Source of the DNA: an uncultured Synergistaceae bacterium
GTDB lineage: Bacteria > Synergistota > Synergistia > Synergistales > Aminiphilaceae
DNA: 64,000 bases
Assembly: GCA_937868015.1 (NCBI GenBank)
Contig: CALMLW010000045.1
Span: 1 to 64,000, forward strand
Reading direction: 5' to 3'
The notes under the pieces are model-generated. The model was not told the origin of the DNA, did not search any database, and was given only the letters and a program-made list of their open reading frames with translations. This document shows, piece by piece, positions 24,179 to 33,556 of this stretch. The position numbers were made by a program, and so were the translations under genes. Each line of letters opens with the position of its first letter. Positions within the stretch are counted from its first letter, which is position 1.

Positions 24179-24277
24179 ATGAAGAGGACCGTGACCTTTC
24201 GTCGTTTTCTGGCTCGGATTGCAGAAAAAAGGGAGAGCGTGCCTCGATGGGCTCACCATCGGGGTTTTTTTGTGTGA
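24179..24277 (+). CDS. possible 32-residue leader peptide upstream of tig
   Basis: An ATG at 24179 opens a 32-codon frame ending in TGA at 24275. The product would be basic (many Arg and Lys) and ends GFFV. Its last ten codons lie inside the terminator at 24242-24271, the geometry of a translated attenuator leader. The AAAAGGAG is directly against the ATG, which is closer than normal, so translation from the later GTG at 24191 is an alternative. It may be untranslated. Confidence 0.25.
   Translation: MKRTVTFRRFLARIAEKRESVPRWAHHRGFFV
24242..24271 (+). terminator. rho-independent terminator 51 bases upstream of tig
   Basis: A 9-bp stem (24242-24250 with 24256-24264, one T:G pair) with a GCTCA loop is followed by seven T. 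It lies after a good promoter and ahead of the trigger-factor gene, so it acts either on a short RNA or as an attenuator. Confidence 0.8.
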
Positions 24278-24321
24278 GTAAGGCAAACCACTTGGCAATT
24301 TAAGAAAGGGGCGCTACGACG

Positions 24322-25686
24322 GTGCGTTCGGAAATCGTGTCTCAGGAAAATACCACAGTGGTCCTGCATGTGGAGGTAGAGCAGGAGCGGTTTGATGGAG
24401 CGGTGCGCGATGCCGTGCGCGAGATGTCAAGGAACGTGGAGTTGAAGGGGTTTCGCAAGGGGCACGTGCCACGACGGGCCCTGGATATGTACTTCGGTTC
24501 TCGAGCCATCGTGAACGAGGCTTTGGAAGAACTCATGCCCCGCGTGGTGAACGAGCTCGCGGAGGAGTATGACCTGGCGCCGATCGAAAGCCCTTCTTTT
24601 AACTTTATCTCGGCGGAAGAGGGAAAGCCCCTCGTGGTGGACATCACCCTGGAGGTGCGCCCGGAAGTAACCCTGCCTCCCCTGGAAGAGATTGAGGTGG
24701 ATAAACCACTGATCGATGTGGCCGAGGATGACGTCGAGAAAGCCATGGACGAGTTCCGTCGGGTTAGGGCCACCATGGCTTCGGTGGAAGGGCGTCCGGC
24801 GGGAGAGGGCGACACGGTGATGGTGTCATACACCGCCACAGTGGAAGGAGAAGAAGATCCAGTGGAGACGAACACCTCTCCCATCGCCCTAGGAGCTCCC
24901 CAGTTGCGGAAGGAGATCCGCGACGTCCTTATGGGCCGTGAGAAGGGAGACGAGGTCGACGTGATGGTGTCCATGGAAGAGGACGCCAATCCCCGCTATG
25001 CGGGGAGAAACGTCCGGTACCACTTCGTGGTGACCGACATCCAGGAGGAAATCCTCCCCGAGCTCACCGACGAGACCGTGCCTCAGCTCACTTCTGGAGC
25101 GGCGAAGACTGTGGAAGAGCTCCGCCGTCGCATGCGCCGCCGTCTCGAGTCGGAGGTGCAGTCCCGGGTCGATATGATGGTCCGAAACGAGGCCTTCGAC
25201 CAACTCGTGGCGAAGGCTTCCGTGGCCTCTTTGCCGGAGAAATCGGTGTTGCGGCACATGAACCAGCTCCGCCAGGACGATCTGGAAGAGCTCCGTCGCC
25301 AGGGCAAGGAAGACCTGGAAGAGGTCCTGAGGGCCCAGGGCAAGGACTTGGCGGCCTACGATCAGGGGCTGCGGGAGCGGGGCGAGGCGCTGACCAGAAA
25401 CGGCTTCGTGATCGATGTTTTGGCGGACCAGAACCAGATCGAGGTTTCCCAGGAAGACCTGGAGATGGAGTTTCGAAGGGTCGCGCTCCGCACCGGTACG
25501 CCGCTCAAGAAGGTGTACGAGCAGTACACCCAGCGCAGGGACCTCCTGGGAGAGCTCATGGCGGCCCTGCGCACCAGAAAGACCCTGGACCACTTGGTGT
25601 CCAAGGTGGCGGTGCGGGAGATGCCTATGGAGGAGTATCGGGGCAAGCACGGCGGCTTCGATGCCTCGGGGGAAGGGAACGCCTGA
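24322..25686 (+). CDS. tig: trigger factor (ribosome-associated chaperone, prolyl isomerase)
   Basis: 454 residues. The N-terminal ribosome-binding domain has the signature GFRKGHVPR (residues about 45-53, usually GFRxGKxP). A FKBP-type prolyl isomerase domain follows (about 160-245) and then a long helical C-terminal chaperone domain. It binds nascent chains at the ribosome exit tunnel. GTG at 24322 is used, with AAAGGGG upstream. The stop overlaps the clpP start (TGATG), giving the common tig-clpP-clpX-lon order. Confidence 0.96.
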   Translation: MRSEIVSQENTTVVLHVEVEQERFDGAVRDAVREMSRNVELKGFRKGHVPRRALDMYFGSRAIVNEALEELMPRVVNELAEEYDLAPIESPSFNFISAEEGKPLVVDITLEVRPEVTLPPLEEIEVDKPLIDVAEDDVEKAMDEFRRVRATMASVEGRPAGEGDTVMVSYTATVEGEEDPVETNTSPIALGAPQLRKEIRDVLMGREKGDEVDVMVSMEEDANPRYAGRNVRYHFVVTDIQEEILPELTDETVPQLTSGAAKTVEELRRRMRRRLESEVQSRVDMMVRNEAFDQLVAKASVASLPEKSVLRHMNQLRQDDLEELRRQGKEDLEEVLRAQGKDLAAYDQGLRERGEALTRNGFVIDVLADQNQIEVSQEDLEMEFRRVALRTGTPLKKVYEQYTQRRDLLGELMAALRTRKTLDHLVSKVAVREMPMEEYRGKHGGFDASGEGNA

Positions 25687-26267
25687 TGCCGCTTATCCCC
25701 TATGTCATAGAGCAAACCGGGAGAGGTGAGCGCTCCTACGACATATACAGTCGCTTGCTGAAAGACCGTATCGTCTTCCTCGGCGACGGCATTGATGACC
25801 ACGTGGCAAACCTGGTGGTGGCCCAGCTTCTCTTTCTGGAAAGCGAAGATCCCGACAAAGACATTTCACTTTATATCAATAGCCCCGGGGGAGTCATCTC
25901 CTCGGGGATGGCCATCTACGACACCATGCAGTACGTCAAGTGCCCCGTGTCCACCATCTGTGTGGGGCAGGCGGCGAGCATGGCGGCGGTCCTCTTGGCG
26001 GCGGGGGCTCCGGGGAAGCGCTTTGCCCTTCCCTACGCCCGGATCATGATCCACCAGCCCTCGGGGGGATCCCAGGGACAGGCGGTGGACATCGAAATCC
26101 AGGCAAAAGAGATCCTACGCCTGAAAGACATCCTTAACCGGATCCTGGTCCAGCACACGGGACAGCCTATGAAACGTGTCGCCGCTGATACCGACCGAGA
26201 CTTCTTCATGTCGGCGGAGGAAGCGGTTCGGTATGGCATGGTGGACCGGGTGATAGACCGGCGGTAG
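25686..26267 (+). CDS. clpP: ATP-dependent Clp protease proteolytic subunit
   Basis: 193 residues, the normal length. The catalytic triad is visible as Ser98 (VGQAASMAA), His123 (MIHQPSGG) and Asp172. It forms the tetradecameric protease chamber fed by ClpX, encoded downstream after a terminator and a promoter. The ATG overlaps the tig stop codon by one base. Confidence 0.98.
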   Translation: MPLIPYVIEQTGRGERSYDIYSRLLKDRIVFLGDGIDDHVANLVVAQLLFLESEDPDKDISLYINSPGGVISSGMAIYDTMQYVKCPVSTICVGQAASMAAVLLAAGAPGKRFALPYARIMIHQPSGGSQGQAVDIEIQAKEILRLKDILNRILVQHTGQPMKRVAADTDRDFFMSAEEAVRYGMVDRVIDRR

Positions 26268-26284
26268 GGAGAAGGGCGTGCGCG

Positions 26285-26328
26285 AGACAAACGGAGGAGC
26301 CCGGGGGCTTCTCCGTTTGTCTTTCTTT
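26285..26328 (+). terminator. rho-independent terminator after clpP
   Basis: A perfect 12-bp stem (26285-26296 with 26311-26322) with a 14-base loop, followed by TTTCTTT. It uncouples clpX-lon from tig-clpP. Confidence 0.85.
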
Positions 26329-26345
26329 GAAGATTGGAGTAATAT
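26317..26345 (+). promoter_or_regulatory. candidate clpX promoter
   Basis: TTGTCT (26317-26322), a 17-base spacer and TAATAT (26340-26345) match the sigma-70 consensus at four of six bases in each box. The -35 box overlaps the clpP terminator and the -10 box lies between the arms of the inverted repeat 26327-26355. Confidence 0.45.
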
Positions 26346-26355
26346 CAGTCTTCAA
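26327..26355. promoter_or_regulatory. inverted repeat covering the clpX promoter, possible operator
   Basis: TTGAAGATTG (26327-26336) and CAGTCTTCAA (26346-26355) form a 10-base inverted repeat with a 9-base spacer; one position is a T/G mismatch. The 10-N9-10 layout resembles the HrcA (CIRCE) operator in geometry but not in sequence. Confidence 0.5.
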
Positions 26356-26396
26356 TGGGGTGGGTATGGGGGCGGCCCTTTTCTGTGACCTCGCGG

Positions 26397-26468
26397 GCCC
26401 CCCGGAGATTTGCGTCATCATCGGTCTTCCCGGGTGAAACGGTCCGCAGACCGAGAGGGGCTTTTTTT
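26397..26468 (+). terminator. terminator-like hairpin just upstream of the clpX ribosome-binding site
   Basis: GCCCC (26397-26401) can pair with GGGGC (26457-26461), enclosing a TCGGTCT/AGACCGA helix (26421-26427 with 26448-26454). Seven T follow (26462-26468), only 21 bases before the ATG. An alternative smaller hairpin CGGTC/GACCG is possible. It may be an attenuator; the stem is discontinuous, so this is uncertain. Confidence 0.38.
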
Positions 26469-26489
26469 AGGAACTTGGGGAGGTCAGGC

Positions 26490-27773
26490 ATGTTTAAGTA
26501 CGAAGGCGACAACAAAGACGGCAAGCGGCGTGGTCCCCACTGCTCCTTTTGTGGCAAGGGGCAGAAGGAAGTACAGCGGATCATAGCGGGCTCTAACGTG
26601 TACATCTGCAACGAGTGCGTCAGTCTTTGTAATCTAATTTTGAGTAGCGGCGACGGCGCCGAAGGTGGGGGGATGGAGGGGGCTTCCCGCACCCGGGAGA
26701 TGCTCAAGCCCGTGGAGCTGAAGGAGTTCCTGGACCAGTACGTCATCGGCCAGGACCTCGCCAAAAAGGTGCTCTCGGTGGCGGTTTACAACCACTATAA
26801 GCGCATCGCCTCCGCCGGAGAGCTCGACCAGGACGTGGAACTCCAAAAGAGCAATGTGCTCCTCATCGGCCCCACCGGGTCAGGGAAGACCCTTCTGGCC
26901 CAAAGCCTGGCCCGCAAGCTTGACGTGCCCTTTGCCATGGCCGACGCCACCACGCTCACCGAAGCGGGGTACGTGGGGGAGGACGTGGAAAACATCCTGG
27001 TGCGCCTGTTGCAGGCGGCGGATTACGACATCCAGGCCGCCGAGAAGGGGATCATCTACCTGGATGAAGTGGATAAAATAGGAAGAAAGTCCGAATCCCC
27101 CTCCATCACCCGGGACGTCTCCGGCGAAGGGGTCCAACAGGCCCTGCTGCGAATCCTGGAGGGTACCGTGGCCAACGTGCCCCCCAAGGGAGGCCGCAAA
27201 CACCCTCATCAAGAGTTCATTCAAATTAACACGTCCAATATCCTCTTCGTCTGCGGGGGCGCCTTCGCGGGGTTAGAGGACATCGTGGCCCGCAGGATGA
27301 ACCGCAAACTCATCGGCTTCGGCGGGGATATAGTGGGGAGCGGCAAGACGGAGACCTACCAGCTTCTCCGGGAAACTCTCCCGGAGGACCTGGTGTCCTA
27401 CGGCTTTATTCCGGAATTCGTGGGGCGCCTGCCCGTGCTGGCGGCCCTGGAACCCCTTTCGGAGGAGGCGCTGGTGCGGATTTTGGTGGAGCCCCGCAAC
27501 GCCCTCGTCAGGCAGTATCGCAAGGTCTTCGAGATGGAGGGCATCGACCTGGAGTTCACCCCGGAAGCCCTGCGGTCCATCTCGGCCCAGGCGTTCAAGC
27601 GTAACACCGGGGCCCGGGGGCTCCGCACCATCATGGAGTCCTTGATGCTGGATCTCATGTATACCATCCCCTCCTCCAAAGAGGGCATTTCCCGCATCGT
27701 GATCAACGATCGTACTGTGGAAGAAAAGGACCACCCGGCGCTCTTTTCCGGTGACGGCAAGGAGGTTGCCTGA
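26490..27773 (+). CDS. clpX: ATP-dependent Clp protease ATP-binding subunit ClpX
   Basis: 427 residues. The zinc-binding domain has Cys18, Cys21, Cys40 and Cys43. The AAA+ domain has Walker A GPTGSGKT (127-134), Walker B ([10 protein letters not shown]) and sensor residues. It unfolds tagged substrates for ClpP. The ATG at 26490 follows GGGGAGGTC and begins at the zinc domain as usual. The stop overlaps the lon ATG (TGATG). Confidence 0.98.
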   Translation: MFKYEGDNKDGKRRGPHCSFCGKGQKEVQRIIAGSNVYICNECVSLCNLILSSGDGAEGGGMEGASRTREMLKPVELKEFLDQYVIGQDLAKKVLSVAVYNHYKRIASAGELDQDVELQKSNVLLIGPTGSGKTLLAQSLARKLDVPFAMADATTLTEAGYVGEDVENILVRLLQAADYDIQAAEKGIIYLDEVDKIGRKSESPSITRDVSGEGVQQALLRILEGTVANVPPKGGRKHPHQEFIQINTSNILFVCGGAFAGLEDIVARRMNRKLIGFGGDIVGSGKTETYQLLRETLPEDLVSYGFIPEFVGRLPVLAALEPLSEEALVRILVEPRNALVRQYRKVFEMEGIDLEFTPEALRSISAQAFKRNTGARGLRTIMESLMLDLMYTIPSSKEGISRIVINDRTVEEKDHPALFSGDGKEVA

Positions 27774-30112
27774 TGGGCGATAGGGCGACGCTCCGGGTTC
27801 CCGTGTTGCCCGTGCGTGACATCGTGCTCTTTCCCGGCATCATCGTCCCCCTGTTCGTAGGGCGTCCCCGGTCGCTAAAGGCGCTGGAGGACGCCATGCT
27901 CAAAGAGCGCAAGGTCTTGGTCTTGGCCCAGCGCGAGATGATAACGGACGACCCTAGGGAAGAAGACCTTTTTCGCATCGGCACCTTGTGCCAAGTGTTG
28001 CAGATGGTCCGAGTGCCCGATGGTACCACTAAGGCCCTGGTGGAGGGGATGGAGCGGGCGGCGGTAGAGTCGTTCTCCACGGAGAAGGACTACTTCGAAG
28101 CCTTTTTGTCGCCGGTGCTCGAATCCTCTGGAGACCTTGAGAGAATCGAGGCCCTGCGGCGTGGCGTCATGGAGCATTTCGAGCGCTATGTGGCGTTGCA
28201 TCCCAAGATCCCCAACGAAGTGGCCATGTCCGTCTTTTCGGTGGAAGACCCGGGGCAATTCGCCGATCTGGTGGCATCCCACCTGCTTATCAAGGTCCCT
28301 CAAAAGCAGAGCGTCCTGGAAGTCCTCTGCGAAGAGGATCGTCTGGCTCTTTTGCTCAAAATATTGCTGGAAGAGATCGAAATTCTGGAGTTGGAGCACG
28401 ATATCCACGACCGGGTGCGCCAGGAAATGGAGCGGAGCCACCGGGAGTATTACCTGCGGGAGCAACTCCGGGTCATTCAGGACGAGCTGGGCCACGGCGA
28501 GGGGATGTCGGAGGTCGAGGAGTACCGGCAGACGATCCTGGGGGCTCAGATGCCCCCCGATGTGGAAAAGCGCGCCTTGAAGGAGCTGGACCGCTTCGCG
28601 AAGATGCCCCCCATGTCCGCCGAGGCCACGGTGGTGCGAACCTATATCGACTGGATGGCGGCCATGCCCTGGTCCCATGAATCCCGGGATCGGCTGGACA
28701 TCGGCGTGGCCAAACAGGTGCTGGAAGAAGACCACTACGGCCTGGAGGAAGTTAAAGAACGCATCCTGGAGTTTTTGGCGGTGCGAAAGCGCGCCCGGTC
28801 TCGGATCAAGGGGCAGGTGCTCTGCTTCGTGGGCCCCCCGGGGGTGGGAAAGACCTCCCTGGGGCGCTCGGTGGCCCGGGCGATGAATCGAAAATTCGTT
28901 AACATATCCCTGGGGGGAATTCGGGACGAGGCGGAGATCCGGGGGCATCGCCGGACCTATATCGGAGCCCTGCCGGGACGGATTCTCCAGAAACTCCGAT
29001 CTTGCGGCACCAAAAACCCCGTGTTGCTTTTGGACGAAATCGACAAGATCGGGGCCGATTTCCGGGGCGATCCGGCGGCGGCCCTTTTGGAGGTTTTGGA
29101 TCCGGAACAAAATGCCACCTTCTCCGACCACTTTCTGGAGGTCCCCTTCGACCTGAGCAAAGTCTTATTCCTCACCACCGCCAACGTGGCGCACACCATC
29201 CCGCGCCCCCTGTTGGACCGCATGGAAGTGATCCAGATTCCGGGCTACGTGGCCGAAGAAAAGCACCACATCGCCCGGAGACACCTCTGGCCCAAGGTCC
29301 TGGAAGAGCACGGCCTGAAGGAATCCGACGTGCGCCTCCCGGATCGGATCATCCAGACGGTGGTCTCGGATTACACCCGGGAGGCGGGGGTGCGCCACCT
29401 GGAGCGTCAGCTCGCCAAGGTGGCCCGTAAGGCCACTCGCCTTTTGGTGGAAGCCAAGGAGAAAAAAGAAAAAATCTCCTCTCCCCTTCAGGTGACGAAG
29501 GGGGTTCTCCGGCAGTTTTTAGGAGCTCCCCTGGCGCGGGACACGCGCCTCCCCGACGAGGACTCGGAAGGGGCGGCGGTGGGGCTCGCCTGGACGGAGA
29601 CGGGGGGCGACGTCTTGATCATCGAGGCGGTGATCATGAAGGGCAAGGGCGCGGTGACTTTTACGGGAAATCTGGGAAGCATCATGCAGGAATCGGCCCA
29701 GACGGCCCTGGGGTACCTGCGCTCCGGGGCTTCCCAATATGGGCTGGAAAAGGTCTCCTGGGACAAGACCGATGTCCATGTCCATGTACCGGAGGGGGCC
29801 ATCCCCAAGGACGGTCCTTCGGCGGGGATCACCTTGGCGGTGGCCATGTTGTCCGCCCTGGGGCGCCGGAAGGTGCGCCATGACGTGGCCATGACGGGGG
29901 AGATCACCCTCCGGGGGAACGTGATCCCCGTGGGGGGCATCCGGGAAAAGGTCCTGGCGGCGAAACGACAGGGGATTTTCGACATCATCCTTCCCGCCGC
30001 CAACCTGGCGGACGTGGAGCAGCTTCCGGCCTGGATACGAAAGGGCCTCACCTTGCGCTACGTGCACCATCTGTCCGAGGTGGTGGCCGTGGCCCTCGGG
30101 CAGAGCGCCTAG
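27773..30112 (+). CDS. lon: endopeptidase La (Lon protease)
   Basis: 779 residues with the LonA layout: N-terminal substrate-binding domain, AAA+ module with Walker A GPPGVGKT (354-361), and a C-terminal serine protease domain with the Ser683 (KDGPSAG) and Lys726 dyad. It degrades misfolded and regulatory proteins. It is translationally coupled to clpX and followed two bases later by engB. Confidence 0.98.
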   Translation: MGDRATLRVPVLPVRDIVLFPGIIVPLFVGRPRSLKALEDAMLKERKVLVLAQREMITDDPREEDLFRIGTLCQVLQMVRVPDGTTKALVEGMERAAVESFSTEKDYFEAFLSPVLESSGDLERIEALRRGVMEHFERYVALHPKIPNEVAMSVFSVEDPGQFADLVASHLLIKVPQKQSVLEVLCEEDRLALLLKILLEEIEILELEHDIHDRVRQEMERSHREYYLREQLRVIQDELGHGEGMSEVEEYRQTILGAQMPPDVEKRALKELDRFAKMPPMSAEATVVRTYIDWMAAMPWSHESRDRLDIGVAKQVLEEDHYGLEEVKERILEFLAVRKRARSRIKGQVLCFVGPPGVGKTSLGRSVARAMNRKFVNISLGGIRDEAEIRGHRRTYIGALPGRILQKLRSCGTKNPVLLLDEIDKIGADFRGDPAAALLEVLDPEQNATFSDHFLEVPFDLSKVLFLTTANVAHTIPRPLLDRMEVIQIPGYVAEEKHHIARRHLWPKVLEEHGLKESDVRLPDRIIQTVVSDYTREAGVRHLERQLAKVARKATRLLVEAKEKKEKISSPLQVTKGVLRQFLGAPLARDTRLPDEDSEGAAVGLAWTETGGDVLIIEAVIMKGKGAVTFTGNLGSIMQESAQTALGYLRSGASQYGLEKVSWDKTDVHVHVPEGAIPKDGPSAGITLAVAMLSALGRRKVRHDVAMTGEITLRGNVIPVGGIREKVLAAKRQGIFDIILPAANLADVEQLPAWIRKGLTLRYVHHLSEVVAVALGQSA

Positions 30113-30114
30113 CC

Positions 30115-30756
30115 ATGGGGCACTGGCACGTTTCTCTGGGGCATACCTGCTTTACCCCGGACCAGATACCGCCGCCATCGCTGCCGGAAATTGCCGTGGC
30201 GGGGCGATCCAACGTGGGAAAATCCACGCTGATCAACGCCCTTTTAGGCACCAAGCTGGCGCACGTGAGCTCGGCCCCGGGGAAGACCAGGAGCATCAAC
30301 TTTTTTCGCATCAGGGTGGCCCGCACCGATCTGTCCTTCTACTTGGTGGACCTTCCAGGGTACGGTTACGCGAAAAGGGGTCACGAGGAGCGGCGCCACT
30401 GGGGGCGCCTCATTGAGGAGTACGTCCGAGATCGAAGCCCCCTCTGCCTGGTGCTCCAGCTCGTGGATTTCCGCCACGGGTTCCTCGAAAACGACCTCAT
30501 GATGCAGGGTTGGATGAGAGATCTGGCGCTACCGGGGCAGGTGGTCTTCACCAAAGCGGATAAGATTGCCCGGGCGCACCATGGAGGGCTTTGTCGGCGG
30601 TACGCCTACCCGGGCATGGTGTCGATCTACCCCCCTTTGGTGACCGGGGCGGCGAAACGCCAGGGCGTGGCGGAGCTGGGGAGCTTTTTAGAGGGCGTGG
30701 TGCTCGCCAGAAGTCCCCGGGCCCCGGAGGGTGGGGCGGCGGGTGAAGGGGCCTGA
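30115..30756 (+). CDS. engB: ribosome-biogenesis GTPase EngB/YsxC
   Basis: 213 residues of the TRAFAC GTPase family. G1 is GRSNVGKS (30-37), G3 is DLPGYG and G4 is TKADK. It is needed for assembly of the large ribosomal subunit. Its place after lon is common in bacteria. The C-terminal 15 residues are Gly/Ala/Glu-rich and look like an unstructured tail. Confidence 0.95.
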   Translation: MGHWHVSLGHTCFTPDQIPPPSLPEIAVAGRSNVGKSTLINALLGTKLAHVSSAPGKTRSINFFRIRVARTDLSFYLVDLPGYGYAKRGHEERRHWGRLIEEYVRDRSPLCLVLQLVDFRHGFLENDLMMQGWMRDLALPGQVVFTKADKIARAHHGGLCRRYAYPGMVSIYPPLVTGAAKRQGVAELGSFLEGVVLARSPRAPEGGAAGEGA

Positions 30757-30898
30757 CCGGGGGCTTGAGCCCTCCGGGGCCTTTTGGGGCGCCGAGTTCG
30801 GAAGAGCCCTGGTGATCGTCCCGGTGGTCGAAGAATTTACGAGGCGTGGCCCATCACCCCGGTGAGGGGATGGGAGAATCGAGGAGGAAAAAACTACT

Positions 30899-33550
30899 AT
30901 GGATCCGCGTGGCGAGATAGGCAAGGCGTACGACCCAAAACCCATTGAAGACCGCCGATATGCGGCGTGGATGGCCGAGGACCTCTTCCGGGCAGATCCC
31001 CACGAAGAAGGGAAAAAACCCTTTTGCATCGTCATTCCCCCCCCGAACGTCACGGGATCCCTCCACCTGGGACACGCGCTGGATAACACGCTGCAAGACA
31101 TCGTGTGTCGCTGGCATCGCATGCGCGGCGACAACGTCCTGTGGCTTCCCGGCACGGACCACGCGGGCATCGCCACCCAGAACGTGGTGGAGCGCCAGCT
31201 GGCCTCGGAGGGGACATCCCGCCGAGACCTGGGGCGCGAGGCCTTCGTGGAGCGCGTCTGGGCCTGGAAAGAGCAGTACGGAAGCCGCATCATCAGCCAG
31301 CTGAAGAAATTGGGCGCCTCGTGTGACTGGAGCCGGGAGCGTTTTACCATGGACGAGGGGCTCTCTCGGGCGGTGCGAGAGGTCTTCGTCCGGCTGTACA
31401 AGAAGGACCTGATTTACAAGGGTAAATACATCATCAACTGGTGCCCCCGATGCCATACCGCCCTGTCGGACCTGGAAGTGGATCACGACGACACGGCGGG
31501 AAAGCTCTACTTCGTGGCCTATCCCTTCGAGGAGGGTGACGGAGCCCTGACGGTGGCCACCACCCGCCCCGAGACGATCCTGGGAGACGTGGCCGTGGCG
31601 GTGCATCCCCGGGACGACCGGAATCGATCCTTCGTGGGGCGTCGGGTGCGGGTTCCTCTGACGGGACGCCTAGTTCCCGTCATCGAGGACAACATGGTCG
31701 ATCCTGAGTTCGGCACGGGGTGCGTGAAAATCACCCCTGCCCACGACCCCAACGACTTTTTGGTGGGGCAGCGCCACGGTCTGGAGCAAATCCAGGTCAT
31801 CGACGGCGAAGGCATCATGAACGAAGCTGCAGGAATCTACGCGGGCAAGGATCGTTTCGAGGCTCGGAAGCTGGTGGTGGAGGCCCTTGGGCGAGAAGGG
31901 CTCCTTCTCAAGGCCGAAGAACACCAGCACGCCGTGGGGCACTGCTACCGATGCAAGAGCGTGGTGGAGCCCTTCTTGTCGGAGCAGTGGTTTGTGCGGA
32001 CTAAGCCGCTGGCGGACCGGGGGGTTCAGGCGGTGCGGGAGGGACGCATTCGTTTCGTCCCCGAGCAATGGACCCACACCTACTACCAGTGGATGGAAAA
32101 CGTCCGAGACTGGTGCATCAGCCGTCAGCTCTGGTGGGGCCATCGCATCCCCGCCTGGACCTGCGCCGCGTGCGGTCACATCACCGTGGCCAGCGAGGAC
32201 CCCTCGGCCTGTGAGCGTTGCGGCGCCTCGACGTTGGCCCAGGACGAGGATGTGCTGGACACTTGGTTCAGCAGTGCCCTCTGGCCCTTCTCCACGCTGG
32301 GGTGGCCCGATAAAACCCCGGATCTGGCCACGTACTACCCCACGAGCCTTTTGGTCACGGGGTTCGACATCATCTTCTTCTGGGTGGCCCGCATGATCAT
32401 GATGGGGTTGGAGTTCATGGACGATGTTCCTTTCCGGGAGGTTTACATCCACGCCCTCATCCGAGACGAACGGGGCCAGAAGATGAGCAAATCCAAGGGG
32501 AACGTGGTGGACCCCTTAGACATCATCGATGAGTTCGGTGCCGACGCCCTGCGCTTTACCCTGGCGGCCCTCACGGGGCAGGGGCGGGACATCTTGCTGG
32601 GGCGGAGCCGCATCGAGACATATAGATTTTTCATGAATAAACTCTGGAACGCCAGCCGCTTTGCCCTGATGAACTTGGAGGGAGCTCCCGAAGGTTCCCT
32701 GGATCCCGAGGACCCCTTGCGGCTCCCCGATCGTTGGATCTTGCGCCGTAGCCGAGAGGTGGCGAAGGAGACCACGGCCCACCTTTCGGGGTATTTCTAC
32801 GCGGAGGCGGCCCGGGGGCTCTACGATTTCGTCTGGTCCGAGCTCTGCGACTGGTATCTTGAAATGGCCAAGCCCGCCCTGCGGGGAGAAGAGGGAGAAG
32901 GGCGCCGCCGGGCCACCCAGAAGGTCCTCCGCCAGGTTTTTCGCACCACGTTGCTTTTGCTCCACCCCTTTATCCCCTTCGTGACGGAAGAGTTGTGGGA
33001 AGCCTTCGGCTTCGGGGCCCGCCCCATGGACCAGGAGAGATGGCCCGAAGACCCCGTGAACGGCGACGAAGAATCAGGGCCGGAGATGGGTCTGCTCCAG
33101 GAAGTGGTGCGCACGCTGAGAAACCTGCGCTCCGAGGCCCGCATCGCCCCCTCTCAGACCGTGCCCTCGGCCCAAGTGGTGATCCCCGGGGAGGGGAGGC
33201 GCCAGGTGGTGGAAGATCACAAGGACCTGGCGTGTCTTCTGGCCAAGGTAGACCATCTGGTGGTGCTTCCGAGGGGAGACAAGCCCGCCCGATCCCTGGT
33301 GACCATCGCCCCGGATTTTGCGGCCTATCTGGAAGTGGGATCGCTCCTGGACGTCGAAGCGGAGCTCCGGCGCCTGGAGGGAGAGCGGGCCAAATTGGCC
33401 AAAGACGTGGAACTCTGCGAGGCCAAGCTAAGGGACGAGAAGTTTCTCTCCCGGGCCCCGGAAGAGGTGGTCTGCAAGGAGCGAGACCGCATGCGAGACG
33501 GCAAGCTTCGAATGGCGCGCATCGCGGAGAACCTGGAGAGCCTGAGGTAG
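30899..33550 (+). CDS. valS: valyl-tRNA synthetase
   Basis: 883 residues, class I synthetase. HLGH (56-59) and KMSKS (528-532) form the ATP site; the editing domain is inserted between them and there is a C-terminal coiled coil (about 815-880) rich in Glu, Arg and Lys, as in ValS. GAGGAGGAAA precedes the ATG. The 142-base gap after engB holds no recognisable T-box. Confidence 0.98.
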   Translation: MDPRGEIGKAYDPKPIEDRRYAAWMAEDLFRADPHEEGKKPFCIVIPPPNVTGSLHLGHALDNTLQDIVCRWHRMRGDNVLWLPGTDHAGIATQNVVERQLASEGTSRRDLGREAFVERVWAWKEQYGSRIISQLKKLGASCDWSRERFTMDEGLSRAVREVFVRLYKKDLIYKGKYIINWCPRCHTALSDLEVDHDDTAGKLYFVAYPFEEGDGALTVATTRPETILGDVAVAVHPRDDRNRSFVGRRVRVPLTGRLVPVIEDNMVDPEFGTGCVKITPAHDPNDFLVGQRHGLEQIQVIDGEGIMNEAAGIYAGKDRFEARKLVVEALGREGLLLKAEEHQHAVGHCYRCKSVVEPFLSEQWFVRTKPLADRGVQAVREGRIRFVPEQWTHTYYQWMENVRDWCISRQLWWGHRIPAWTCAACGHITVASEDPSACERCGASTLAQDEDVLDTWFSSALWPFSTLGWPDKTPDLATYYPTSLLVTGFDIIFFWVARMIMMGLEFMDDVPFREVYIHALIRDERGQKMSKSKGNVVDPLDIIDEFGADALRFTLAALTGQGRDILLGRSRIETYRFFMNKLWNASRFALMNLEGAPEGSLDPEDPLRLPDRWILRRSREVAKETTAHLSGYFYAEAARGLYDFVWSELCDWYLEMAKPALRGEEGEGRRRATQKVLRQVFRTTLLLLHPFIPFVTEELWEAFGFGARPMDQERWPEDPVNGDEESGPEMGLLQEVVRTLRNLRSEARIAPSQTVPSAQVVIPGEGRRQVVEDHKDLACLLAKVDHLVVLPRGDKPARSLVTIAPDFAAYLEVGSLLDVEAELRRLEGERAKLAKDVELCEAKLRDEKFLSRAPEEVVCKERDRMRDGKLRMARIAENLESLR

Positions 33551-33556
33551 GCCTTC

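Noticed and set aside
27875-29131. Long minus-strand frame inside lon
   Set aside because: The plus-strand lon frame is full length with all active-site residues, so the opposite frame is a shadow.
30757-30898. Possible T-box leader before valS
   Set aside because: No specifier loop, T-box sequence or terminator/antiterminator pair is visible in the 142-base gap.
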